Part shown: positions 11,780-21,577 of the stretch, in pieces
Layout of the letters: every line of letters begins with the position of its first letter
Numbering within the stretch: the first letter of the stretch is position 1
Assembly (NCBI RefSeq): GCF_033958435.1
Contig: NC_134138.1
Span: forward strand, 2,554,001-2,618,000
Direction: 5' to 3'
Origin: Carettochelys insculpta
Lineage: Eukaryota; Chordata; Testudines; Carettochelyidae
DNA length: 64,000 bases
Translations under genes and position numbers: made by a program
The notes under the pieces: model-generated
The model's input: only the letters and a program-made list of their open reading frames with translations
The model's database searches: none
Told to the model about the DNA's origin: nothing

Positions 11780-12282
11780 TGTCACGGAGTGTAGGGGGGT
11801 CACCAGGCCCTGCACCCCATCTGCAGTCAGATGGGACTTTCGTTCCGCAATGAGAAGAGAGGGTTTTATCAGTCGACAGGGACACAGTGTAGAACTGACT
11901 TAAAAGTACGGAAATCAGAAGCAATGAGTTTTGGGAGGTGGAGTCCCCAAGCTAGGGCCCTGGCCCTCCTTCCTTCCCCCTCCAGCCAGACAAGTCTGGC
12001 CCCACTCAGCAGCCCAGTTCCAAATCAAACCAACCAGGCCTCGCCTTGCGCCTTTGTTCTGTTTCCCTGGGAGGCAGGGTGAGAGGTGTTGCCTGGCTGC
12101 CGAATTTCCAAAGGGCGTGGCCTATGTGTGAGAAGTCATCACGCCAAAACTCCCCTCACCGCTATGCACTGATGCTGTGCCGAGGGAAACTGATGCACCC
12201 ACCTCCGGTTACTGCTGGACAGTAGGAAACACATGCAAGCTAACCAGAGGAATAAAATCCTCTCACACCCCACTTTGTCACA
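11780..12282. mobile_element. TG...CA element, possible LTR or MITE
   Basis: A block of about 503 bp starting TGTCACGGAGTG and ending CTTTGTCACA. The ends are partial inverted repeats and the layout (G-rich start, TTTTATCAG near the left, C-rich middle) resembles solo LTR family B, but no matching target duplication was found. Confidence 0.45.
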
Positions 12283-12465
12283 GTATAAAACTGACCCATT
12301 TTGTGTAATTCTCCAACCATTGGGATTGGTTCAGATTATGTTAAATTCTGAGATTTCTTTTCAAAATGTTTCTTATTCAGCTACCCTGGATGTGAAAACA
12401 ATGTAATTTTGTCTCAACCTGAAACATCTTTAAGAGGTACCTAATATGCACGTGTACTTTCTGCA

Positions 12466-12653
12466 ACAGAGAGGGAGCTGTGCTAGTCTACATACTATCA
12501 AAACAAAAAAGCAGTCAAGGAGCACTTTAAAGACTAACAAAATAATTTATTAGGTGAGCTTTGGTGGGACAGACCCACTTCCCATGAAAGCTCACCTAAT
12601 AAATTATTTTGTTAGTCTTTAAAGTGCTACTTGACTGTTTTTTTGTTTTGATA
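12466..12653 (-). mobile_element. Fold-back pair of Penelope-end units
   Basis: A 188-bp insertion flanked by the perfect 12-bp target duplication GTACTTTCTGCA (12454-12465 and 12654-12665). The left part is a full unit (head GCTGTGCTAGTC, then GACTAACAAAATAATTTATT); the right part is the same unit inverted, without the last roughly 30 bp of the head. The two form 77-bp arms (12493-12569 and 12580-12656) with a 10-nt loop. The hammerhead-like core is damaged at the centre of symmetry. Confidence 0.88.
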
Positions 12654-13216
12654 GTACTTTCTGCAGTTATATGCATGTCTAATATTGATTAGGCAAGTAA
12701 AGTGAAGGTAGAAATAGCAATGATCTTAAATACCCTACCTGATTTCTCCTAGCTGAGCCATGCTGAATTCAATAGTAACTTCTAACAGGTTAGTAACTAC
12801 AGAAGGGATATATTCTACACTTTTTTGGGGGGAGTGTCAGCCCCTCTGGATCCAGACGAGTGTTTGCCCCCAGATTTGTAATGCAGGTCCACAAACAATG
12901 ATAGAAAACAATTTGAACAACTCCACAGAGTAAGTTGTCTGTATTTTGAAATTAAAGCTTGAGGCATATGTACAAATTTGAGATCGTAGTTCTGTTTTTC
13001 CTCCTCCTGCCTTCAGCATCTGGGTGAGGGTGGGAGTTGGTGGATCCATTAGGTCTGTGCTGGGACCAGGACACACATGCTTGGTACATGCCTAGAGCAT
13101 GCAGTGCTGATGCTGGGTCAGGAGAGCTTAAAACAATCCCGTGTGGCACTAGTACCCAGAATTAGAATGGAGCGGGCTGTTCCGAACAGTGCTGACAATG
13201 GGAGAGGGCAAGCTTA

Positions 13217-13238
13217 ACTAACCCTAACCCTAACCTAA
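13217..13238. repeat. Short interstitial telomere-like repeat
   Basis: About three CCCTAA-type units (TAACCCTAACCCTAACCTAA) in otherwise ordinary intron. Too short to suggest a fusion site. Confidence 0.6.
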
Positions 13239-13369
13239 ACTCAACCCTGCTTCCTAGATGCAGCAACACCCCTTCCCTGAAATACCACAGTTGGCACCCT
13301 CTCGTTGTCCTAAATAATCCTCCTGGAATATCCCTTTCAGTTGCTTCCACTGAGCCCAGTTGTGCACAG

Positions 13370-13455
13370 TCAAATTTGATGTTGGTAAGTGCAAAGTAAT
13401 GGACTTCAGAAAAATGTAATCCCAACTATAAGTACAAAATATTAGCCAGGATGTT
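13370..13455 (+). mobile_element. CR1 fragment
   Basis: Sequence matching the CR1 ORF2 region with AAGTGCAAAGTAATGGACTT and CCAACTATAAGTACAAAAT, as in the better preserved copy at 31750-31820. Cut off by a MITE about 70 bp downstream. Confidence 0.7.
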
Positions 13456-13523
13456 AAGGGGTGCAGCCTCGTGCTCTGCGGGTCCCTAAATTGACTGTCA
13501 GGTGCTGGAACTGGACAGTCGGG

Positions 13524-13846
13524 CTGGGTCTACACATGCCCCTTCCTTTAGAAAGGGGCGTGTTAATGAGCGGGTTCAAAAATGCTAATGAGGCACTGCA
13601 ATGAATATGCAGTGCCTCATTAGCATAATCGCGGCCACGGCAATTTGAAAGTGCGGCTTTTCGAATTGCGTGCTGCCTGTGAAGATGGGACCTTCCGAAA
13701 AGTTTTCGAACACCCTTCTTCCGAATCACCGTGGCCACCAATATGCTAATGAGGTGCTGCATGTTCATTGCAGCACCTCATCAGCCTCTTTCGAACCCGC
13801 TCATTAACATGCCCCTTTCGAAAGGAAGGGGCATGTGTAGATACAG
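13524..13846. mobile_element. Palindromic MITE
   Basis: Inverted ends of roughly 75 bp: CTGGGTCTACACATGCCCC at the left and its near reverse complement at the right, ending at 13846. Each half also carries its own hairpin with 17-bp arms and a 7-nt loop: 13584-13600/13608-13624 (perfect) and 13745-13761/13769-13785 (one mismatch). There is no coding sequence. Confidence 0.85.
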
Positions 13847-13852
13847 GGCAGG

Positions 13853-14101
13853 GGAGGGAGCAATGATCTTGTTGCAGATGGAGGTGTAGGTCAGATATTA
13901 GGACAGACTATTTCATCAGGAGGGTGGTGAGGCACTGGAATGCATTACCTAGGGACGTGGTGCAATCTCCATCCCTAGAGGTTGAGTCCTGGCTGGACAA
14001 AGCCCTGGCTGGGGTGATTTCGATAGGTTTGATCCTGCTTTAGGCAGGGGTCTGGACTCGACTTCTTGAGGTTCCTTCCAGCTTTAGGAGTCTGATTCCA
14101 T
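13853..14101 (+). mobile_element. CR1 3' end, second subfamily
   Basis: It carries the CR1 3' terminal region with GGTGGTGAGGCACTGGAATG and TGGACAAAGCCCTGG, and ends GGTTCCTTCCAGC...GTCTGATTCCA, a subfamily different from the CATAAGAACATAAG-ending copies. It abuts the MITE. Confidence 0.8.
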
Positions 14102-14121
14102 GAGCTTTGAGTGTTAAACCA

Positions 14122-14454
14122 CAGTGTCCGACATACTCTTCCTTCGCCACATGTGGCAAACTGGACAGCACGGTGTGGCGAAGCGGCTCATTAGAGCCGC
14201 ACACATGGAGCACCCTCTGCCCTTCCATGCATGCACCCCGCCACATGATGGGACAAGCGTATGGTGGCAGAGGTGGCTCCTTCTGCCGCACGCTCGGCTC
14301 CAGTGCTGGCTTGGGCAGGGTGGTTCCCATGGCAGCTCCAGCAAGTCACCAGCAGTTTGTGGAGGGGGCTGTGCCTGGGTGTGTGGATAGGGTGCCTGGC
14401 TGTGCCGGGGGGGGTGCTCTGTGGGAATTGTTAAGTTTCTTTTGGACACCACTG
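14122..14454 (-). mobile_element. hAT element, inverted relative of 5813-6061
   Basis: It starts near CAGTGTCCGACA and ends TTTTGGACACCACTG, the reverse complement of the left end of the element at 5813. It shares TTCGCCACATG and GGAGCAC blocks. The 8-bp duplication is no longer recognisable. Confidence 0.75.
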
Positions 14455-14947
14455 ATCTAAAGCAAGCAAGATAATTTGATAACTGCCCTGTTCTTTCATT
14501 CCCTCTGAAGCATTGGTCCCTGGCTGCTGGCGGAAGACAGGTTACTGGGCTAGCTGGATCATTATCAGCCACAGTGCAACACAGAGGTTGTGAGGTTCTG
14601 GTGGGCCCTGAAAATTATGCAAGGGGTGGCTGGAGTGGGGTGAAGTACTCTGAGGCCTTGCATAGTCTGAGGTTAAAAAATGTTATTTAATGTCTTTGGA
14701 AATTCTAGTGGAGATGTGTGCTGCCTTGACCTCGTGCTGTGCAACTCATGGAAACCTAGACCTTGAGTCGCTCAGCATGGCCCTTGCTGAAATATATATG
14801 CCACCTTGCCTAATCTAGGCTCTTAGAGCATGTTAATGAAAATTCTGCGCAGATCTTAATTCTGCATATTTTATTTGTCAGCTCTGGCCCTCCCTCTTAC
14901 TGGGACCCCACTCTTTAAATACCCCTCTGAAACTACCCCCCCTCCCC

Positions 14948-15045
14948 ACTCATGCATGTGATGAAGCAGGTCTTTGCCCACAAAAGCTTATGTTCCAAAA
15001 TATCCTTTAACCCATAAGGTGCCACAGGACTACTTGTTCTCGACA
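14948..15045 (+). mobile_element. Penelope-end unit
   Basis: Single unit in + orientation of the core: GTGATGA, then GCAGG...CCCAC hairpin remnants, AAAAGCTTATG, and the conserved ATAAGGTGCCACAGGACT stretch. First core base changed. Confidence 0.75.
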
Positions 15046-15246
15046 CAACAACAAAATTACTTGTCAGTGAGTGTGTCTGTAACAACACTGACCATAAGAT
15101 TCAGGAAACTTTTTTGCCAAAATTCCATACTAGAAATATTAGCACCTCTGTATGGCTACCAAGTGAGCAAGAGAGAGAGCCCTGCCCTCGACTCCCCTTC
15201 CCCCTGACCCGGGTGTGGAGTAAGCAGGCTCAGTCTGCATGTCAAG

Positions 15247-15647
15247 CAGTGGTGGGTAACCTGTGGCCCTTGCAGGCTCTGTCTGTGGTCCATAAGTCGC
15301 TCTGTTAATTGTTGCTCACAGGATTGCTAGATTCTGCTGGTTTCCATCCATGTGGGTTTTTTCCTGCTGGTATTACGAAAGTGACAGCCACACGAAGCAG
15401 AGGTACGTGAAGGGTGGTGCCTGCTGATTGCACACAACTTTGGCTGTGAGAGCCACCTGCTCCCTCTGCACCCCAGCAAAGCAGTACTGGGGTTCAGTCA
15501 GCCCATCCCACAAACTCTAGGTATGCAAGTGCCATTAGCCAAATTCCCTTGTCCCAGGAGACTGCCTTGGTTATAACAATCTTGTGGCCCACTGACATGG
15601 AGGTCTACTCATGCAGCCCACTCGCTAGCCTAGGTTGCCCAGCGCTA
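15247..15647. mobile_element. hAT-like element
   Basis: Inverted ends CAGTGGTGGGTAACCT and AGGTTGCCCAGCGCTA enclose about 400 bp of non-coding sequence. The duplication at the borders is only partly preserved. Confidence 0.6.
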
Positions 15648-15664
15648 GTGTAAGGGGTCTTATT

Positions 15665-16375
15665 GGCTACGTCTACACATGAAGCCTACATCGAAGTAGC
15701 CTATTTCGATGTGGCGACATCGAAATAGGCTATTTGGATGAATAACGTCTACACGTCCTCCAGGGCTGGCAACATCGATGTTCAACATCGACGTTGTGCA
15801 GCACCACATCGAAATAGGCGCAGCGAGGGAACGTCTACACGCCACAGTAGCACACATCGAAATAAGGGTGCCAGGCACAGCTGCAGACAGGGTCACACGG
15901 CGGACTCAACAGCCAGCTGCTCCCTTAAAGGGCCCCTCCCAGACACACTTGCACTAAACACCACAAGATCCACAGAGCCGACAACGAGTTGCAGACCCTG
16001 TGCATGCAGCATGAATCCCCCGCTGCAGCAGCAGCAGCCAGAAGCCCTGGGCTAAGGGCTGCTGCACACGGTGACCATAGAGCCCCGCACGGGCTGGAGA
16101 GACAGCGTCTCTCAACCCCCCAGCTGATGGCTGCCATGGAGGACCCCACAATTTCGACGTTGTGGGACGCGGATCGTCTATACGGTCCCTACTTCGACGT
16201 TGAACGTCGAAGTAGGGCGCTATTCTGATCCCCTCATGAGGTTAGCGACTTCGACGTCTCGCCGCCTAACGTCGAAGTTAACTTCGAAATAGCGCCCGAC
16301 GCGTGTAGCCACGACGGGCACTATTTCGAAGTTAGTGCCGCTACTTCGAAGTAGCATGCACGTGTAGACACAGCT
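15665..16375. mobile_element. Palindrome-rich MITE, Harbinger-like
   Basis: The ends GGCTACGTCTACAC and GTGTAGACACAGCT are inverted and flanked by ATT on both sides (15662-15664, 16376-16378), matching the 3-bp duplications of Harbinger elements. The outer 150-200 bp on each side are dense with TTCGA palindromes, for example 16-bp arms at 15697-15712/15717-15732 with a 4-nt loop. The middle is GC-rich and unrelated to the palindromes. Confidence 0.75.
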
Positions 16376-16991
16376 ATTGTGTGTGGAGGATCAAGGTGTG
16401 GGGTGAGGGTTCTGTGTGGGACAGTCTTGGTGTGGGCAGCTCAGTGGAGGTCCCAGGTGCAGTGGGAGATCTCTGCACAGGAGCTTGCTGGGCTCCAGGT
16501 GCAGATGAAGTGGGACTCTGTGGGAGGTTCATGGTGAAGGCGGGTGGGGCTGTGTGTGGGGTGGGAGGGATCAGGATTGGTGGAGAGGTTGCAGGTGGCT
16601 CAGCAGGAGGTGAGGGGGCGGTCCTTGAGGTGGGGGCGTGGGACTTGGCGGCAGGCGGTCTTGAGGCAGCTGGTTGGGAGTCAGTGGTCCAGGTGCGGGG
16701 GGCTCAGCATGCTGGGGTGTGGTGTAGAGCTTTCTGCAGCAGGGGCTGGTTCCTGTATGCTGGTGTTGCCTGGCCTGTGCAAGGGAAGAAGTGCTCTCAC
16801 TTCCCCTTGTCTTCTTCCAGCCCAGCCGGGACTGACAGTTGGAATCTGGCTACCATGCACCCTCAGCTGAAGCGCCCCGGCTGAGCTCTTCTCTGGCTGC
16901 TGGTTCACTGCCACAGCAAGTATGAGGGGCAGAAGGAGCCCAGCCCTGCCCCAGGAGGTGGTGATTTATGTCTTCCCAGCTGCCGTAGATT

Positions 16992-17501
16992 GTGGATGTT
17001 GAAGAGCAAGTAATCTGGTAACCGACTAACCGCCACCATTTCTGTCGGTTACTTGGTTAACTGCCTCCCCCCACACACACACCCTGCTGCTCTGCATTTA
17101 AAAGGCAGAGCTGGCACACAGGCTGGCTCAGCTTCTCCCCTGCTGTGGGGAATGGGCTCTTCCCTCCCCTGTCATGCTCCATTTTTTAAATCGGTTCTGG
17201 GGCTAGAGGCTGGCTCAGCATTTTAAATGCAGAGCAGCAGGGGTGTGTGGGGAGGGGAGACAGAAGCTGAGCCAGCAGTGGCAGGGGTGTGGAGGGTGTC
17301 CAGAAGCTGAGCCTTTTAAATGCAGAGCAGCAGTGGGGGAAACTAGCTGATCCCAGTGCAAGCAGGGCCAGAGGCTAAGCCAGCCCCTCCCTATTTGCTG
17401 GGGGCGATGGGGGGCAGTGAGTGACCAGTAGCACCAATCGCCAAGCAGATGCTTATTGATTAGTCGTGTAAGCAGATACTCTACTACATCCCCACCTCAG
17501 A
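16992..17501. mobile_element. Possible TIR element
   Basis: Partly inverted ends (GTGGATGTTGAAGAG at the left, CTCTACTACATCCCC at the right) enclose repeats of TTTTAAATGCAGAGCAGCAG and GAAGCTGAGCC. Probably a non-autonomous hAT-like element; borders uncertain. Confidence 0.45.
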
Positions 17502-17598
17502 TGGCCAGTAGTGGGTCACTATTTGAGTGCTGGTGGAGGTGGTGGTGAGGCTAAACCTGTCCACCCAGGATCATCCCCCAGCCTAGCAGGAGTGACTG

Positions 17599-18863
17599 TG
17601 TTAGCCTATGGCCAAGGATGTTTGGTGAGGTGCCAGCTATGCCCGTTTTATACCATCCGTGACTTTAACCGCTAGGACGCACTGTCCCTTCGCGGCGGGC
17701 AGCCCGGGCTAGGCTGACGGATGCCCCAAGGTCCTAACCACCCGTGACTTTAACTGCTAGAGCTCAGAGCCCCTTCGCAGTGGGCAGTCAACACTGACTG
17801 ACAGGTGCCCCAATGGCAGCACTAAGAGCCTTTCCACACCCGTGACTTTAACTGCTAGAGCTCAGAGCTCCTTCGCAGTGGGCAGTCAGGATTGACTGAC
17901 AGGCGCCCCAAGAGTTTGCCCCGTGGAGGCGGCACAACTCAACGCTAGGCTCTTAGTACTCTCACCTAATGGCCAGGCTTTATAGCCAAAACGGCTGAGA
18001 TTCTTCAATTGTGTTGGCTGCTTTACAGTAAACCAGAGAAACAAGTCAGGCTTATGCACAAATGGTTACCAAAATTTATTAAACTAGATTCTAATCATGT
18101 GGCTACAAAATTGCTAGTGCCTACTTATTTAAATGTATAGATGTTACACACACAAACAAGTTACAAAGCTGAAGCCACGATCCCAAAGAAAGAAAACAAA
18201 GTATAGAGCTCTATTTCAAAATATGTGTACACTAAAGATAGGAGATCAGGTGTGGGTGCTTCTTACCCTCCTTGCATCTCTCGATTCCAGCGGTGCCAAG
18301 CCAGGATCGGTCACTCAATTCCGCGGAAAGACGAATAAGGGACAAGGCTCAGGGACCCTCTTAGCTGCAGAAGCCTTGGGAGGCTGTCACTTATCTGACC
18401 AGCAGATAGATAGTGAAAAGCACTCAAAAATCATGGTGCTGTAGGTCCCATACTTATACCTCTGTACTCCTTTATTCTCTTTCTCCTTTCTTATGCCAAA
18501 TTGGGGCTGGTCTGTGTGGGCGACGCCAGCTCTCGCAAGAGTAGTTTACACTTGCAAGGGAGAGAAACAATAAGTTTCGACTACTGGACATTCTTTTATT
18601 AGAGTAAATATTTTCCCACCTAGGATGTGGGTGTGTGTGCATCACGTTATTTAGTAGGGGCTAAGAGCCATGTCTGTCACAGCTTCTCTGTCTGCTGTGA
18701 GCCTAATCGTTGTATATGTTCCCAGAGGCACATTGCAGCAGCACACCTGTGCTTCTCACAGCTTCAAAGGCTGTGCTGGAATTTATGTTAAGTGCCCTGT
18801 TGTTTTGGCTCCCTTGTGTTCCCAGCAACGCTGGTCTGAGAGGTGGCTGGCTGTCTGGCTACA
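17599..18863 (-). mobile_element. Solo LTR, family A copy 2
   Basis: A 1,265-bp TG...CA block flanked by the perfect 5-bp duplication GACTG (17594-17598 and 18864-18868). By eye it differs from copy 1 at roughly twenty positions, including a 4-bp GATA repeat gain near 18408, so the two are about 98% alike. Same tandem units, same - strand AATAAA. It lies at the edge of a LINE fragment. Confidence 0.9.
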
Positions 18864-18929
18864 GACTGCTGGGCCCAGACTGAATTGAGTACTTGGGACA
18901 AATCAAAAGAAACCAGGGACGGGTGGTGA

Positions 18930-19275
18930 GGGTCACAGGTGTAAAACGAGGGAACCGGAAGGGGACACCAAGCAGAGAACCCTGGACAGCGCCCACTGCT
19001 CCTCGAAGATGGCTAAGGAGCCAGTGGACATGGCCGAGGAGAACTCTGCCCAGATGCGTGAGATAAGGGAGGAATGGAAGTAGGCCCCACAGTCGCAGCG
19101 CACCCCTCGTCCACTATCCTCTGGCTGGTGTGACAAATCGTGGCTTTGGTGAGGTCCAGGAGGAGGTAGAGGAGGTCTCGCAACTTTGTGGGCCCACGGA
19201 TCGGGTGTGCGAAGAGGACCAGGTGTGGGGAGAAGTGGGCCTCGGGGTTAAGGTGGAATACAAGCTGGCCCACCA
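18930..19275 (-). mobile_element. LINE ORF2 C-terminal fragment (L1/Tx1-like)
   Basis: The - strand translation contains FHLNPEAHFSPHLVLFAHPI, KLRDLLYLLLDLTKATICHT and, after a frameshift near 19080, AEFSSAMSTGSLAIFEEQWA. These resemble the C-terminal tail of vertebrate LINE ORF2 proteins. The family is assigned from memory of such tails; the reverse-transcriptase core is absent. Confidence 0.5.
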
Positions 19276-19293
19276 GGGCTCCTCACTCTCCCT

Positions 19294-20725
19294 AGGTGGG
19301 GCGGAGCAGCCACTCCGCTCCCTGGAAGGAGAGGAACCCTTCCAGGAGCCATTTTGTAGTGAGCCTGGCCCCTCCCAGTCACCTCACTGGAAGTCAGGAG
19401 GCAGGGCCAGGACTCAAAAAGCCCAGCCTGAGGACTAAGTTTGGACTGCGCCGCCGGGGGAGCCAGAGGACTGCTCTGGGCTCCCAGCCTGGGAGGTTGA
19501 GGAGCGGCTGAGTGAGGCCAAGGCCTGGTTGGGCCTTCTGGGCCCTTGCCGATCCTGACGCCCTGGAGACCCCAGCGGAACCTGCATGCTGAGCACAGCC
19601 AGCCAGACCTACAGGACCGACCAGTGGACCGGCCTGAGCCTGCGCTCTGAGGCAGCACAGCTCATAGGCGATGCAGGCCTGGATCAGGCCACCCGGACCC
19701 CAGCTGGACCTGGAGCCCTGTGAGCCCCGAGAAGTCAGCCAAATGCTGGGTGTGTGCCGGGGAGGGCAGGGTGGAGACCAGAAGTGGCCCAGGGTAAGAG
19801 GACTGTTAAAGGGCCTCAGGTTGGCGTGTTGCCAGCTGAATTCCCCGCTGACCACGCTGCTGCGACCAGGGCCCCGGGGCTGGGGAGCAGTGGAGTGTGC
19901 AGACCCATGTCTCCCTGCCACCCACCTGCTGGGCGGCTGTCTCCCCCCTGCTTTGCCAAGGCAGGTGAAGCACCTGAGGAGACATCTTGAGCTAGGGCCA
20001 GGGCCTCCTGGGAACTGCTTGCTTGCTGCCCCATCCTGCCCTGCCCCGCACCAGTGCCTGGGCCTGCCCCACCTTGCACCAGGGCGTGGGCTCTTTTGGT
20101 TGTTCTGCTGCCCTGCCCTGAGCTAGGGCCTGGCCCTTCTATGAACTGTTGAGTTTGTTGTCTCACCCTGGGCCTGGGCCTGGGCCTGCCCTGCCTTGCA
20201 GTAAGGCTTGGGCTCTTGTATTTTGCTGCCCCTCCCTGAGTTAGGGCCTGGGCTCCCTTATAAGACTTTTTATTGCCCTGCCTTGCCTTACACCAGGGCT
20301 TGGGCTCCCATTTGGTATGTGCTGCCCTGCCTTGCAACAGGGTTTGGGCTCTTCTGAGTGCTGCCCCACCCTGAGAGAGGGCCTGGGCTTTCTAAAGACT
20401 GGTTGATTTATCGTCCCGCTCTGCACCAGGGCCTGGGCCTGCCCTGCCTTACTCCAGGACATGGGCTCCTTGTGGCTGTTTGCCGCCCTACCCTGAGCTA
20501 GGGCCGGGGGCCTTCTAAGACTGTGGGCTTGCTGTTGCTCTGATGGGAGCTAAATTTCCCCAGTGTCTGTTTGAAGCAAGGCCAGCCTTTGACTGTTGCT
20601 TCTCACCCACTTGAGCAAGGTGGGGACCCCTGAACTAATGACTTGGGGGTGTTGTGATACCCGTGGCAGTGGGGCGGAGTGGCTACCCACAGACCCGGAA
20701 GGGGAGGATCCCTTCCGGGAGCCTA
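19294..20725 (+). repeat. Gypsy-like element, left long repeat (LTR-like)
   Basis: This stretch aligns with 21578-22652: both share a GGGGCGGAG...CCTTCCAGGAGCC start, AGCCATTTTGTAGTGA, AGGCAGGGCCAGGACTC, ACTCTTAAAGGGCCTC-type middle blocks, and the end block with GACTTGGGGGTGTTGTG. The left copy is longer because of a minisatellite. Direct repeats flanking gag remnants are read as LTRs; exact ends are uncertain because a 55-bp GC-rich motif occurs at both ends of each repeat. Confidence 0.6.
20080..20540. repeat. Minisatellite inside the left long repeat
   Basis: About eight degenerate units of 45-60 bp built on GCTGCCCTGCC, AGGGCCTGGGCT and TTCTAAGACT. The right long repeat has only two to three units (22290-22470), so copy number changed after or during insertion. 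Confidence 0.75.
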
Positions 20726-21577
20726 AACCAGATACACATGGTGGATAATGGGGGTGCACCGATCCAACCCCTGACGTAAGCGGGCTGAGTGTGGGTCTCA
20801 ATAGCTGGAGGTTAAAAAAGAGAGACGAGAATTTTTTCCCCCTCCCCTGGAGCCGAAATGGACTGGGAAAACGTGTAAGTTTAAGCTCCTCCAGCAATTG
20901 AGTGCCATGGTGGTAGAGAGTAGAGAAGAAAGAGAAGGCCCGGCAGAGAGGGCTGTGTCCAGCTTCTGGCCACTGGGCAGCAAAGTGGGCTACTTTTGGA
21001 GGGCTTGGGCGGCCCAGCTTGCTGAAGAGCAGAAGAGACTGGTCTGTCTGCTGCAGGGGTGGTGCCCAAGCCTGGTTTGAAGCCTGAGTTGAGGCCAGGC
21101 ACCAAGGGTGAGAGGCCTGCGCTGAGGCCAAGGCACTGTTATGCCTGTGGGCACAGGGGACACTTGAAAAGGGAGTGCCCCTTGTGGGAGGGAAGGCGGA
21201 GGCCCCGCCCAGAAACTAAGGACAGTGAGAGAGCGCCCCTGTGAAGGTAACAGGGGGGTCCCCAACATTGTGGGCCTGTGGGAAGCCTGGGCACCTGCGC
21301 AGGGAGTGTCCTAAAAGACCCTGCAAGGCCCTGGATAGCCCTGAGGGAAGGGCTAAGCCAAAGGGGACAAGGGGAAGGCACAGGAGGTGTTTTCAGTGCC
21401 ACTCCCAAGGCCTTGTAATGAGACCCTGCCCGAGAGACAGGACAGGGGCGTACCAGAGAAGCAGCGAGAAAGGAGGGGGAAGCCTGAGGCCTGCCCAAGG
21501 GCAGAGGTGCTGTCTCACAATAGGGGGGGACCAAGGGCCCAGTCGCTATAACTGGGAACTGGACTTAAGTGGGGGGT
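20726..21577 (+). mobile_element. Gag nucleocapsid remnant with three zinc knuckles
   Basis: The internal part of the Gypsy-like element. A short QLAEEQKRLVCLLQ segment (about 21013-21054) resembles the start of Gag; then CCHC zinc knuckles follow. The first, CYACGHRGHLKREC (about 21139-21180), is intact. In the second, LWACGKPGHLRREC, the first Cys is Leu. In the third, CFQCHSQGLVMRPC, the His is Leu. Knuckle 1 is in a different frame from knuckles 2 and 3. Capsid, protease, reverse transcriptase and integrase are missing, so the copy is a heavily deleted relic. In an intact element these knuckles would bind the element RNA. Confidence 0.65.

Noticed and set aside
13217..13238. Telomere repeat as a chromosome fusion scar
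   Set aside because: About three units only; such short runs occur by chance or by break repair.
19248..20462. Several open frames of 130-190 codons on both strands
   Set aside because: They lie in GC-rich LTR-like and minisatellite sequence, overlap on both strands and have proline/glycine/alanine-rich compositions. Only the zinc knuckles further right have a recognisable domain.
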